A stretch of DNA of 64,000 nt from Nocardia aurantiaca (GTDB lineage: Bacteria > Actinomycetota > Actinomycetes > Mycobacteriales > Mycobacteriaceae): NCBI RefSeq assembly GCF_009708175.1, contig NZ_WMBB01000016.1, positions 62,001 through 126,000 on the forward strand, given 5' to 3'. The notes under the pieces were generated by a model, which was not told where the DNA came from, did not search any database, and was given only the letters and a program-made list of their open reading frames with translations. Both the position numbers and the translations under genes were made by a program. Each line of letters begins with the position of its first letter. The stretch's first letter is position 1. This document shows, piece after piece, positions 52,475-62,186 of the stretch.

Positions 52475-54004
52475 ATGACCAGTGCGGACGCAAGTGCTCG
52501 CCAGCGGGCCGAAGGATTGCCCGAGCGGGTGCGAGTGCTGGTGATCGGCGCGGGGTTCGGGGGGCTCGGCGCGGCGATCAAGCTGCGGGAGAACGGGATC
52601 ACCGATTTCGTCGTGCTCGCCCGTGAATCGGACGTCGGCGGCACCTGGCAGGTCAATACCTATCCCGGCGCGCAGGTCGATGTCCCGTCGCTGCTGTATT
52701 CGTATTCGTTCGCGCCGAATCCGTATTGGACCCGACTGTATCCGCTGCAAGCCGAAATCCAAGCGTATCTGCGCCGGACCGCTGAGCGATTCGGGGTGCT
52801 GCCCCACATCCGCTTCGGATGCGAGATCGAGCAGTGCGTCTGGGACGAGGACGCTCAGCACTGGATCGTGCGGACCGATGCCGGGGTCGTGCACGCGCAG
52901 TTCGTGATCGCAGGATTCGGTCCGTTCAGCGCCCCATCGATTCCGAAATTCCCTGGTATCGAGACTTTCACCGGGACCGCATTCCATTCCGCCCATTGGG
53001 ATCACGGCCACGATCTGACCGGCCGCCGAGTCGCGGTGATCGGCACCGGAGCATCGGCCGTTCAGTTCGTCCCGCAAATCCAGCCCCGAGTGGAGCACCT
53101 GTCCGTTTTTCAGCGCACTCCGATCTGGGTCATGCCGCATCCGGACCGCCCCACCAATCCGGTGACGCGCGGGCTGTGGCGACGCGTCCCGGGGGCGCAG
53201 CGAAGTGCCCGGCAAGCGTTGGCGGTGCTGTTCGAATCGCTGGTGCCGCCATTCACGAAGCATCCGGATCTGCTTGTGGGACTGGAGAAATCGGCACGAT
53301 GGAACATTCAGCGCAGCATCGAGGACCCGCGTCTGCGGGAGGCGTTGACACCGCGGTACCGGCTCGGCTGTAAGCGGCCGACCTTCTCCAACACCTACTA
53401 CCCGGCCTTGGCCGCGGCGAACGCGGAGGTGGTCACCTCGGGCATAGAGCGCATCGACGCCACCGGGATCATCACCAAGGACGGTGAACACCATCCTGTC
53501 GATACGATCATCTACGGCACCGGATTCCGGATCAACGACCACCCGATCGCGGAGCGGCTCATCGGCCGCAACGGCGTGAGCATGGCGCAGCTGTGGGCCG
53601 AAGATCCCAAAGCTTATCTGGGCACGACGGTGAGCGGGTTGCCGAATATGTTCATCGTTCTCGGTCCCAACTCCGCTCCCTATACCTCGGCGGTGGTGAC
53701 GATCGAGGCGCAACTGGCGTACATCATCGATGCACTGCGAACGGCCGAAAAAGCTGGTATCAGCAGCATCGACGTCCAGCCGGGGGTCCAGCGGGAATTC
53801 AATGATCGACTCGATCGACAATTGAGCAGATCGGTGTGGGCCACCGGCGGGTGCGACAGCTACTACATCGGTCAGGGCGGCCGCATCGTCGCGTTCTGGC
53901 CCGGCTTCGCAGCGCAGTTCGCGCACCGGACTCGAAAGCTGAATCTCGACGACTACCAAGTGGTTTCGCGCCCAGCGGCGATGACCACCGGGGCGTCGCA
54001 GTGA
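52475..54004 (+). CDS. Baeyer-Villiger-type flavin monooxygenase
   Basis: 509 residues. First Rossmann motif VIGAGFGGLGAA at about 25-36, then the Baeyer-Villiger fingerprint FTGTAFHSAHW (FxGxxxHxxxW) at about 165-175 and a second nucleotide motif VIGTGASAVQFV near 188. GGTWQVNTYPGAQVDVPS is typical of the family. It inserts oxygen next to a ketone, giving an ester or lactone. ATG 52475 was preferred because it is preceded by AAGAG and the FAD motif follows closely. Neighbours (hydrolase before, SDR after) fit a ketone-cleavage cassette. Confidence 0.93.
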   Translation: MTSADASARQRAEGLPERVRVLVIGAGFGGLGAAIKLRENGITDFVVLARESDVGGTWQVNTYPGAQVDVPSLLYSYSFAPNPYWTRLYPLQAEIQAYLRRTAERFGVLPHIRFGCEIEQCVWDEDAQHWIVRTDAGVVHAQFVIAGFGPFSAPSIPKFPGIETFTGTAFHSAHWDHGHDLTGRRVAVIGTGASAVQFVPQIQPRVEHLSVFQRTPIWVMPHPDRPTNPVTRGLWRRVPGAQRSARQALAVLFESLVPPFTKHPDLLVGLEKSARWNIQRSIEDPRLREALTPRYRLGCKRPTFSNTYYPALAAANAEVVTSGIERIDATGIITKDGEHHPVDTIIYGTGFRINDHPIAERLIGRNGVSMAQLWAEDPKAYLGTTVSGLPNMFIVLGPNSAPYTSAVVTIEAQLAYIIDALRTAEKAGISSIDVQPGVQREFNDRLDRQLSRSVWATGGCDSYYIGQGGRIVAFWPGFAAQFAHRTRKLNLDDYQVVSRPAAMTTGASQ

Positions 54005-54038
54005 GCGCGTCCGCATCGACCAGTTCCCAGGAGCTCGC

Positions 54039-54902
54039 ATGATCTCGTTCCCGCCTCGCTCGAATGGCTTCGCGCTGAGCGGAAAGTCGGCCCTCGTCAC
54101 CGGTGCGGCGCAGGGCATCGGCCTGGAAGTGGCACGCCTGCTGCACCAACGCGGCGCATCGGTGGTGCTGGTGGACATCGACGCCGAGAAGACACGGGCG
54201 GCGGCCGAATCGGTCGGCTCCCGCGCACTGGGTGTGGCCGCAGACGTGCGTGATCGCGCGGCATTGCGCGCGGCGGTCGACCACGGGCTGGACCGATTCG
54301 GCGGATTGGATGTCGTGGTCGCGAACGCCGGTGTCGCTCCGGCCCCGGCGACCATCCGGACGATGGACGACGCGGATTTCGACCGCGTGCTCGGCATCAA
54401 TCTGACCGGGGTCTACAACACCGTCCGCGCCGGCATCGCACCGATCGTCGCCAGCAAGGGGCACATCGTCGTGGTGTCGTCGGCCGCGGCCTTCTCGCCA
54501 GGAGCGGGCGGCTCTCCATACATGATCAGCAAGGCCGGTGTCGAACAGCTCGGGCGTGCGTTGCGCATCGAATTGGCGCTGCACGGCGCCACGGCGCAGA
54601 TCGCCTACTTCGGTGTGGTGCAGACCGCCATGACGCACGACACCCTCGACGCTGACGAACTCGGACGCGGCCTGGACGCGAAACTGCCGTGGCCGCTCAA
54701 CCGCCGGATCACTCCGCAAAAGGCCGCGCGCTCGCTCGTCGACGGCATCGTCTCCCGGGCTCCGGCGACGATCGCCCCCGCCGGCTGGCAGCAGTACGGA
54801 TGGTTACGGGGAGCCGTCAACCCCCTTTTGGACTCACAGCTGTTGCGCGACCGGGGCCTACAGCGGCTGTTGCGTGACCTGGAGAAGCGCGGCGAACAGT
54901 AG
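54039..54902 (+). CDS. Short-chain dehydrogenase/reductase
   Basis: 287 residues. TGAAQGIG at about 20-27, NAGVAPAP, Ser in VVSSAAAF, Tyr-x3-Lys in PYMISKAGVEQ (about 160-164). Paralogue of 34141-35043, including the extra C-terminal segment after residue 240. It would supply the ketone substrate of the Baeyer-Villiger enzyme from an alcohol. It begins 34 bases after that gene with CAGGAG upstream of ATG. Confidence 0.92.
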   Translation: MISFPPRSNGFALSGKSALVTGAAQGIGLEVARLLHQRGASVVLVDIDAEKTRAAAESVGSRALGVAADVRDRAALRAAVDHGLDRFGGLDVVVANAGVAPAPATIRTMDDADFDRVLGINLTGVYNTVRAGIAPIVASKGHIVVVSSAAAFSPGAGGSPYMISKAGVEQLGRALRIELALHGATAQIAYFGVVQTAMTHDTLDADELGRGLDAKLPWPLNRRITPQKAARSLVDGIVSRAPATIAPAGWQQYGWLRGAVNPLLDSQLLRDRGLQRLLRDLEKRGEQ

Positions 54903-55034
54903 GCCACGGCCGAAGTTACTGAACTGTGTGCGAAACAAGCTGTGCACATGACGCATTCATCTCAGCGGGGGTGACGGGTCGCTGCGTGCCACCTGAGCTT
55001 TCCGCTCACACTGACAATTCATCGAAAGGCGGAG

Positions 55035-58000
55035 GTGATCGGCTTGGGACAGAACACCACGGGTACCGCGGTGGCGCGACTCGCGCGGCGCCTTGCCGAA
55101 TCGCGCGGTAAACGCCACGGCGAATACAGTCGGCGTCTCGCCGCATTGGGCCGATTCGCCATGCGACACCGACTGCTGGTGATCGGCGGGTGGCTCGGCG
55201 TCGCGGTGGTGCTCGCCGTCGTGTTCCCACAGCTGGAAACCGTTGTGCGGCAACAATCGGTACACCTGGTGCCCAGCGATGTGCCGTCGTTCCAGGCCTC
55301 CGATCAGATGGCGACGGCGTTCGACGAACAGGGCGCCAAGACCTCGATCGTTGTCGCCATGGAAGACGGGTCCGGGCTGACCCCTTCCGCGAGGCAACAT
55401 TACGACGCGCTCGTCGCCGCGCTGCGCGCCGACAAGACTCACGTCTTGCTCGTGCAAGACCTGCTGGCCGACGCCGCGACGAGCGCGCAGACAGTCAGCC
55501 GGGACGGTAAGGCATGGTTCCTGCCGGTCGGAATCGTCGGCACGTTCGGCGATCCCACAGCGGCACAATCCGTCGATGCCGTTCGTGCGACCGTCGAGTC
55601 AGTGTTCGAGGGGTCGTCGACCACCGCCTATGTCACCGGTCCGACCGCGACCTACGCCGACGGTGTCGCCACCGGTGATCACGACCTGGTCCTCATCACG
55701 GTGGCGACCTCCGCACTCATCGGCATCATCTTGCTCCTGGTCTACCGATCGGTGTTCACCGCACTGCTGCCCGTGGTGGTCGTCGGCGTGAGTGTCGCGG
55801 TCGGCCGCGGCGTACTGTCAGCGCTGGGGGAGATCGGGCTGCCGGTCTCCCAGTTCACCATCGCGTTCATGACTGCCGTCCTCTTGGGTGCGGGCACGGA
55901 CTACACGGTCTTCCTGGTCAGCCGGTATCACGAACAAAGGCGGCGGGGCGTCGCTCCGGAGCTGGCCATCGTGCATGCCACCGGCAGCATCGGACGCGTC
56001 ATCCTCGCCTCGGCCGCCACGGTCGCCTTGGCCTTCGCGGCGATGGTGTTCGCTCGCCTCGTCACGTTCGCCGCGCTGGGGCCCGCCTGCGCCATCTCGG
56101 TGCTGATCGGATTCCTGGCCACCATCACACTGCTACCGCCGATTCTCGCGATGGCCGCCCGGCGCGGCATCGCCGAGCCCCGTGCCGATATGTCCCGCAA
56201 GCATTGGAACCGAGTCGCGGTGGCCGTGGTGCGACGACCGGTGCCATTGCTGGTCGCGAGCCTCGTTGTCCTGCTCGCTCTCGCCGGGGTCTCGGCCACC
56301 ATGACGATCAGCTACGACGACCGCACGAGCCAACCCGCCGACACATCGAGCAACCAGGGTTATCAACTGCTGGATCGCCACTTTCCCAAGGACAGCGTTC
56401 TCGGCGAATTCCTGCTCATCCGATCCCGCACCGACATGCGCACCGCCCAAGGACTCGCGGACCTCGACGAAGCGGCGTCCCGCATCGCCCAGCTGCCCGG
56501 CGTCACAAGCGTTTCCGGTGTCACCCGTCCCTCCGGCAAGCGGCTCGATCAAGCCCAGCTGTCCTGGCAGAACGGGCAGGTCGGCGACAAAATGTCGGAC
56601 GCTGTCGACCAAGGCCAGAGTCACGAAGCGGACCTCACCAGGCTCACGGAGGGGGCCGATCAACTGTCCGGTGCCCTCGGTCAGCTCGACGCCGACCTGC
56701 ACGGCGCGCTCGCCCCGTTGATCGGCCTGCTGGATCGGGCACAAACCACGGGTCGGCAATTGCAGAATTCCCAGCCGCTGCTGCAACAGCTCGAAGACGC
56801 CGCCCCCACCGTGGACGAAATCCTGCGCTCCGATTCGGGACTGCGCCCCTTGGCGCAACAAGCCGCGACCGCCATCGCCGTCATATCGCCACTCACTGAC
56901 GCGCTCACCAGCTCATCGTGGTGCGCCTCGACACCGCAGTGTGCTCAGTTGCGCGATGAGATCCAGGTGCTGGTCACGTTGCACAAGGGCGGCTTCTTCG
57001 ACAAGATCGCCGATCTCGGCGATCAGGTCGGTCACGATGCCTCTTTGTCCGCGATGCTCGCCGCCATCCACAACGCGGCCACCAACATGCAGCAGGCGAT
57101 CGGTGCGATCGGTGATCCCGCAGATCTCGTCGGGGACATCCAACGCCTGCAGGATGGCGTCCGCCGAATGGCCTCCGGTGCACAATCATTGGCCGCGGGC
57201 GTGCATGCTCTCGCCGACAGCAATCTCCAATTGCTCAGTGGCATGGGCCGAATCGCGGCCCAGCTGAAAGACTCCGCACGAGCCACCGCCGGATCCGACG
57301 CCGCCACCGGCTTCTTCCTGCCGCCCAGCGCATTCGACGATCGCCAATTCGGTGAGCTCGCACGGCGGTTCATCTCACCCGACGGACTCACCGCCCGGTT
57401 CGCCATCACAACCTCCTACGACCCCTATTCCGCTGACGCGCTGGCCCTCGACCGCATGATCATCGCGACGGCTGACGCCGCCCGGCCCAACACCTCGCTG
57501 GCCGATGCCACCATGTCCATCGTCGGCTTCTCGGCCGTTCAATCCGATCTGCAGCACCTGATGTCGGCCGACTTCACCCACCTGGCGATTGCCACATTCG
57601 CCATCGTCGGCATCATCCTGATCCTGATGTTGCGTGCCGTGGTCGCTCCGCTCTACCTGCTGGGCACCGTCGCGTTGAACTATTTCGCCGCGCTCGGTCT
57701 GGGAGTCCTGGTGTTCCAGTACGGATTCGGCGTCGGCATCGCGTGGGGAGGTCCACTCGTGGTCCTCATCATTCTGGTCGCAGTCGGAGCCGACTACAAC
57801 ATGCTGCTGGTATCACGATTGCGCGAGGAATCGACACGCAATAGTCGTGTCGGCGTCCTGCGGACCGTCGCCAGCACGGGCTCGGTCATCACCTCGGCCG
57901 GCATCGTGTTCGCCGCCAGCATGTTCGGCCTGATGGTCGGATCGCTCGCCTTGATGGTCCAAACCGGGTTCATCGCCGGATGCGGATTGCTGCTCGACAC

Positions 58001-58100
58001 CTTCGTCGTCCGAACCCTGACCGTTCCCGCCATCGCGACTCTGCTGGGGCACAAGAGCTGGTGGCCGATGCCCCCGCCCAGCCGGCGCCGAATGATGTGA
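55035..58100 (+). CDS. MMPL/RND family transporter (MmpL-type)
   Basis: 1021 residues with two homologous halves. A first membrane helix lies near residues 45-65; a long outer domain and a bundle of five helices with GAGTDYTVFLVSRY near 285 follow. A second, mostly helical outer domain (about 400-820, GSGTSGA-like Gln/Asp-rich coiled stretches) precedes the second bundle with GADYNMLLVSRLREE near 918. These DY pairs are the proton-relay residues of MmpL proteins, which export lipids or efflux drugs. GTG 55035 with GAAAGG upstream. It follows the ketone-cleavage cassette by 132 bases and may export or tolerate the hydrophobic compounds. Confidence 0.9.
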   Translation: MIGLGQNTTGTAVARLARRLAESRGKRHGEYSRRLAALGRFAMRHRLLVIGGWLGVAVVLAVVFPQLETVVRQQSVHLVPSDVPSFQASDQMATAFDEQGAKTSIVVAMEDGSGLTPSARQHYDALVAALRADKTHVLLVQDLLADAATSAQTVSRDGKAWFLPVGIVGTFGDPTAAQSVDAVRATVESVFEGSSTTAYVTGPTATYADGVATGDHDLVLITVATSALIGIILLLVYRSVFTALLPVVVVGVSVAVGRGVLSALGEIGLPVSQFTIAFMTAVLLGAGTDYTVFLVSRYHEQRRRGVAPELAIVHATGSIGRVILASAATVALAFAAMVFARLVTFAALGPACAISVLIGFLATITLLPPILAMAARRGIAEPRADMSRKHWNRVAVAVVRRPVPLLVASLVVLLALAGVSATMTISYDDRTSQPADTSSNQGYQLLDRHFPKDSVLGEFLLIRSRTDMRTAQGLADLDEAASRIAQLPGVTSVSGVTRPSGKRLDQAQLSWQNGQVGDKMSDAVDQGQSHEADLTRLTEGADQLSGALGQLDADLHGALAPLIGLLDRAQTTGRQLQNSQPLLQQLEDAAPTVDEILRSDSGLRPLAQQAATAIAVISPLTDALTSSSWCASTPQCAQLRDEIQVLVTLHKGGFFDKIADLGDQVGHDASLSAMLAAIHNAATNMQQAIGAIGDPADLVGDIQRLQDGVRRMASGAQSLAAGVHALADSNLQLLSGMGRIAAQLKDSARATAGSDAATGFFLPPSAFDDRQFGELARRFISPDGLTARFAITTSYDPYSADALALDRMIIATADAARPNTSLADATMSIVGFSAVQSDLQHLMSADFTHLAIATFAIVGIILILMLRAVVAPLYLLGTVALNYFAALGLGVLVFQYGFGVGIAWGGPLVVLIILVAVGADYNMLLVSRLREESTRNSRVGVLRTVASTGSVITSAGIVFAASMFGLMVGSLALMVQTGFIAGCGLLLDTFVVRTLTVPAIATLLGHKSWWPMPPPSRRRMM

Positions 58101-58111
58101 GGACGCGGAAG

Positions 58112-58157
58112 GTGGCTGAATCGCCCGAACACGTGGATGTACTGATAGTCGGAAACG
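58112..58157 (+). pseudogene. N-terminal stub of a flavin monooxygenase gene
   Basis: GTG 58112, with GGACGCGGAAGG before it, opens VAESPEHVDVLIVGNG, the start of a Baeyer-Villiger-type monooxygenase (usual MxxxPEHVDVLIVGAGLSG). The frame loses all similarity after about 15 residues, where the rearranged region begins. It directly follows the MmpL gene, so an MmpL-monooxygenase operon was cut here. Confidence 0.6.
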
Positions 58158-58219
58158 GACGAGCCTCTCGATCCCGGTTTCCGCGGCCGTCCGCCGGAGG
58201 TATTCGAGCACGGATCAGG

Positions 58220-59197
58220 AGGCAACGCGCGTAGAGCAACTGTGCTCGGACCAGCGCGCGAGGATGGCGCTCGGTCTCGAGTTCAGTGACCAGTTTCTCC
58301 GCACGGACGAGGGCTAGCTCATGCGCGGCGGGAGAGCCCTCACCGAGCAGCAGGCGAATCGCCGAATCCTGCTCGAGTTCGGCGATCTGGCCGTCGATCT
58401 TGTTGTCCTGCTTGCGATATGGAGATAGTCCGAGCAGCTGCTCACGGAGGCTGTCCGCGATCGGGAGACCGAGACGGATCCGCTCGTTGGCGATCCGGGT
58501 CGCCAGCCGCGGGAGGGACCGCTGTTCGGCCAGTCGCTGGCCGCGGGCGAGCCGCTCCTCGGCGGCCGCGACATTACCGCGGAGAGCGAGTACCCGCGCC
58601 CACGTGCAGTAGGTTTCGAGCGCGAAGTCCATGGGGCCACCGTTGTGTGTCAGCCCGGCCGCGGCGTCGAGAAGTTCCTGGGCCTCGGCGAGGCGTCCCT
58701 GCTCGTAGCGCAGCCCGCCCAGCATCGAACCGGCCAATTTCGATGAGTACGTGGGCTTTCCGGAACGCTGCGCAACAGTGATCGCGGCGGTGAAGTACTC
58801 TTCGGCGCGGCCGATGTCGAGCCGGTCCCAGGCGGCCAATCCAGCGAGGCAATGGCTGAATGTGACCGTGAACGGGCCGTGATGACGGCTGTGGCTCGCG
58901 GCGACAGTGGACCACCGCTCGGCCGCGTCGAAATACGGTGCAGGGCGTCGATCATCGCCAAGTTGGTCCGGCCCATGGCGAACGATGTCGGCGCATTCTC
59001 TAAATGACCGGTCACCAGATCGGGTATTCCGGTGAAACGGTCGTCCAAATAGTCCTGGATGGCAGTGACCACAGCTGATTCGACCTGTAACTGTGTGGCG
59101 TCCGGCTCGGAGAGCCTCTCGGCTTCCACCGCGGTGGCGACTTTGAGCACGGCGGTATTCATCGCTTCCCGGCGCTGCAGTCCGACGTTCGCCCAGG
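58220..59197 (-). pseudogene. LAL/MalT-like regulator fragment (TPR region), frameshifted
   Basis: Two frames join to one protein-like stretch on the minus strand. From about 59197, ANVGLQRREAMNTAVLKVATAVEAERL runs to SFAMGRTNLAMIDALHR; after a shift near 58935 it goes on with FDAAERWSTVAASHSRHHGPF, GRAEEYFTAAITVAQRSGKP, RLAEAQELLDAAAGL and AAAEERLARGQRLAEQ, ending near HPRALVRAQLLYAR. These repeats resemble the helical sensor region of large ATP-binding LuxR regulators. The ATPase part and the HTH are absent, and an IS30 fragment abuts the upstream end. Confidence 0.7.
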
Positions 59198-59580
59198 CGA
59201 CACACCGGTACCTGACGATCGTGCAGCTCGCCGACCGGCGCGCCGAGACCCTCGCCGCTGCCCTGACCCAGCGCTACACCTTCATGCCCGCCGCGATGAA
59301 ACGCACCCTGACCTGAGACCGGGGCATGGAAATGGCCGAGCATCAGAAGTTCGCCACAGCGGTCGGCGTCGAGGTCTTTTTCGCCGCCCCGCGCAGTCCC
59401 TGGCAATGGGGAACGAACGAGAACACCAACAAGTTGTTACGCCAATACCTTCCCAAGAAGACTGATCTCGCGACCTTCACGCAGGCCGAGCTCGACGCCA
59501 TCGCCGAGCGACTCAACAACCGCCCGCGCAAATGCCTCGGCTACCGCACCCCCGCCGAATGCGTTGCCTTGACCCGTTGA
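59198..59580 (+). mobile_element. IS30-family transposase remnant (N-terminally truncated, internal stop)
   Basis: In one frame: HRYLTIVQLADRRAETLAAALTQ, AMKRTLT, stop (TGA 59314-59316), DRGMEMAEHQKF, SPWQWGTNENTNKLLRQYLPK and LNNRPRKCLGYRTPAECVALTR. This is the C-terminal catalytic part of an IS30 transposase. The expected residue at the stop is Trp of TLTWDRG, so a TGG to TGA change. The N-terminal half is missing at the junction with the regulator fragment. The 3' end CGTTGACCCG-like sequence (around 59566-59590) may be the remaining terminal repeat. Confidence 0.85.
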
Positions 59581-59592
59581 ATCTAAGACCGA

Positions 59593-59736
59593 TTTTCCCA
59601 AGAAGCGATTCTCCTCTTCCAGCTCCCGAACCCGCCGCTCCAATTCCTTCAATCGGGCACGTTCCGGCATCGACAAACCGGTATCCGCTGCAGAGTTCAT
59701 TCGCTGGAACTGTTTGACCCAGTCGCCGCAGGTCAT
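59593..59736 (-). mobile_element. IS3-family orfA fragment
   Basis: On the minus strand: WVKQFQRMNSAADTGLSMPER then ARLKELERRVRELEEENRFLGK, the coiled-coil C-terminus of an IS3-family OrfA. The normal continuation (KAAAFFA) is replaced by IS30 sequence, so one insertion sequence has cut the other. No orfB is present. Confidence 0.7.
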
Positions 59737-59959
59737 CGACCTGCGGCTCCTTTGCTGTCTGTGATCGGCCGTACGCGGTGGGGATGGGGGCGGCTTGTTC
59801 GAAATGCCGCTGAACGGGGTGCGCGGGTGCGGATCAGTGGCCGTAGTGATCTCGGGTATCGGCGACCTTAACCCATTGCGGGAGTGGCGAATCGGGCATA
59901 GTACGTGGGATCGATGGATCGGTCCTCGGCGAGGGATGCCGGTAGTAGATTGCTCGAAT

Positions 59960-60922
59960 ATGGCTGAGCAGCCGAAGAATCCACACGATGCCTACTTTCG
60001 GCATGTCATGTCGGAGGCGACCGCCGCGGCGGGTGAGTTGCGGACGGTGCTACCGGAAGCCGCTGCGGCGCATCTGGATTGGGATGGCATGGAGTTGCAG
60101 TCGTGCAGTTTCGTGCCGAAGGAGTTGCGGTCACGCTACACCGACGTGCTGTTTCGGACCCGCTGGGATGATCGTGATGCCCTCGTGTTCATGTTGATCG
60201 AGCATCAGAGCAGCATGGACGAGTTGATGGCGTTCCGGATGCTCGAATACATGGTGGCGATCTGGAACCGTTACCTGCGGCACAACCCACACGCGCGGCG
60301 GCTGCCGGTGGTGATTCCGGTAGTGGTGCACTGCGATCCACGCGGGCATCGCTGGAGCGCGCCCACCGAGCTGTCCGATCTGCTCGATATCGACCCGGCC
60401 ATGCGGTTGGCCTTGGGTGAGTGTCTGCCGCGGCTCCGGTTCCTGCTCGACGACTTGAGCGCGGCTGACGTGGCGGCCCTGCGGGCGCGGAAGCTGAGCG
60501 TGATGGCGAAGGTGCTGTTCGTGTCGCTGAAGATCGGGCCCGGCAATTCCCGGCTGGGGCAGGATCTGTTGCCGCTCGAGGGTGAGTTGCGTGTGTTGAT
60601 CGAGGATTACCCAGGCGAGTTCGACCAGGTGATGGCGTATCTTTGGAGTGTCGGTAAGACCGATGTCGCTGGCTTTGCACCGTTGATCGACCGGCTCGGT
60701 CCGCGAGCGAAGGAGATCATGATGACAACCGCTGAACAGTTCCGCACCGAAGGACGTACCGAAGGGCGGGCGGAGGCTTTGCTCGACCAGTTGGTGGTCA
60801 AGTTCGGGGCGGTGCCCGATCGAATCGTCGGTGCGGTGCGTGAGGCCGAGGCGGCGCGCTTACGGATATGGGGTGCGCGTGTACTCACCGCCGATACCCT
60901 CGACGAGGTATTCGCCGAGTAA
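59960..60922 (+). CDS. Rpn family recombination-promoting nuclease / putative transposase
   Basis: 320 residues starting MAEQPKNPHDAYFRHVM, the usual opening of the YhgA-like/Rpn family. RYTDVLFRTRWDD and LVFMLIEHQSSMDELMAFRMLEYM give the D ... ExQ core of the PD-(D/E)xK nuclease. The C-terminal tail (TTAEQFRTEGRTEGRAEALLDQL) carries the RTEG repeat typical of the family. Rpn proteins promote RecA-independent recombination in Escherichia coli. ATG 59960 is the first start at the conserved N-terminus; the weak upstream region has no clear ribosome-binding site. Confidence 0.85.
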   Translation: MAEQPKNPHDAYFRHVMSEATAAAGELRTVLPEAAAAHLDWDGMELQSCSFVPKELRSRYTDVLFRTRWDDRDALVFMLIEHQSSMDELMAFRMLEYMVAIWNRYLRHNPHARRLPVVIPVVVHCDPRGHRWSAPTELSDLLDIDPAMRLALGECLPRLRFLLDDLSAADVAALRARKLSVMAKVLFVSLKIGPGNSRLGQDLLPLEGELRVLIEDYPGEFDQVMAYLWSVGKTDVAGFAPLIDRLGPRAKEIMMTTAEQFRTEGRTEGRAEALLDQLVVKFGAVPDRIVGAVREAEAARLRIWGARVLTADTLDEVFAE

Positions 60923-60957
60923 GCGTCGCCGGTTCGATCCCAGCTAGAACCACTCCG

Positions 60958-60994
60958 AACGGCCGGTCCGCCGCAATGTGGCGGACCGGCCGTT
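60958..60994. terminator. Perfect stem-loop with T-run between Rpn and the sulfonate-protein remnant
   Basis: AACGGCCGGTCCGCC (60958-60972) and GGCGGACCGGCCGTT (60980-60994) pair exactly around a 7-base loop, with TT next. This is the most canonical intrinsic terminator in the window and serves both converging genes. Confidence 0.8.
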
Positions 60995-61012
60995 TTCGGT
61001 TTCAGGGCGAGA

Positions 61013-61918
61013 TTACTTTGGGGGCAAGGCTCGGACGATCTCGTCGATTTCGGGCACGATCGCGTCGGCGACCGGGATCTGCCGGTCGATGAGGCCGTTG
61101 GTGAAGAACAGGTCGGCGGCGTGCTGTTGCTCGGCGGTGAAATCGTCGTCCACGGGTAGCAGGCCTCAGGGGCGTGTCGCGAGAGCGTGTTCCCACTCCG
61201 CGATCGGGCGGCCGTCGTCGGCGGTGAACAGGGCGGCGGCCTCGGAGAGGTGGCAGCGAATCCAGGAGTCGGCGGCGTTCAGGGCGGTGAGGATCGCGGC
61301 GAGTTCGGTGGGGTGGTTGGTGGCGAAGGCGCGGCTGGTGAACCAGAGCGAGCGGTGGCTGAACAGGCCGTCGGTGGGGATCAGTTCGCGTAGTTCGGTT
61401 TGTTGTTCCATTGCGGTGAGGAAGGGGTAGGAGCCCACCCAGGCGTCGAATTCGCGGGCCAGAAAGCGGTCGGCGGCGTCGTTGTAGACGTCGACCGGGA
61501 TGATGTCGCTCCAGGTCAGACCTGCTTTCTCGAGGGCCGGCAGCAACAGGGTGGTCTGCCAGGAACCGTGGCCGAGGCCAACCCGCTTGCCCTTCAGATC
61601 GGCGGGCTCGTGAATGCCGGAGTCGGCGTGCACGACCAGTCGGCCGTTCTCGACGCGGGGCCCGGAGGCCGCGAGGTAGACGATGTCGTGCCCCTTGGCC
61701 TGCGCTGTCACCGGCGGCGTCGAGCCGGTGCCGATGAAGTCGTAGCCGCCGTCGAACAGGTGATCGCCGTGCGCCGAGGGCAGTGTCCGACGCGGGGACT
61801 GGTGAGGGTGCGCAGATCAACCCACTCGACCTCGGGCAGCGACTGCTCGAGGATGCCGAGGTGGCGCCAGCACCCACAGGGTGTTGTTCTGTGGGAAGTA
61901 TCCGACGCGAATGGTCAT
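61013..61918 (-). pseudogene. Sulfonate-type ABC transporter substrate-binding protein (SsuA-like), broken
   Basis: From ATG 61918: MTIRVGYFPQNNTLWVLA, frameshift, HLGILEQSLPEVEWVDLRTL, frameshift, GDHLFDGGYDFIGTGSTPPV, then a clean run (AQAKGHDIVYLAASGP, LKGKRVGLGHGSWQTTLLLPALE, FDAWVGSYPFLTAME) up to an in-frame TGA at 61166-61168. A further 50 codons (LLPVDDDFTAEQQHAADLFF ... EIVRALPPK) run to TAA 61013. At least two shifts and one nonsense codon make it non-functional. No export signal is visible at this start. Confidence 0.8.
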
Positions 61919-62170
61919 GCGGTGTAAGCCTTTCCGGAACGATCGTGCAGTAGTGGCAGGACGTGGCGGCCGACTCGGCGCGCCTCCTCGAGATGCGGGA
62001 CGCCGGCCAGGATGAACGCGTCCACGCCGAGTTCGATCAATTCGTTGAGCCGGTCGGCGACCTGGCGATAGGACCTGACCAGCCCGAAGGGCGGCCCGGG
62101 GCGCAGCCGATGGAATCCACCCCACACGTTGGATTGCACCTCCAGCGCCCGGAAGTCGGCACCGCCGACC
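61915..62170 (-). pseudogene. Alkanesulfonate monooxygenase-like (SsuD) C-terminal fragment
   Basis: Only the last 85 or so codons remain: FRALEVQSNVWGGFHRLRPG, GLVRSYRQVADRLNELIELG and VDAFILAGVPHLEEARRVG. This matches the C-terminus of SsuD-type flavin monooxygenases. TGA overlaps the start of the substrate-binding protein gene (ATGA), proving they were one operon. The N-terminal three quarters are deleted near 62175. Confidence 0.75.
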
Positions 62171-62186
62171 TGGGATGATCCAGCGG

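Noticed and set aside
60925-60955. T-loop-like sequence GGTTCGATCCC after the Rpn gene, resembling a tRNA 3' end
   Set aside because: The T-stem has only four of five pairs, and there is no matching acceptor stem, anticodon arm or D arm upstream, where the Rpn coding sequence lies. It could be a tRNA-derived attachment remnant, but I cannot support it.
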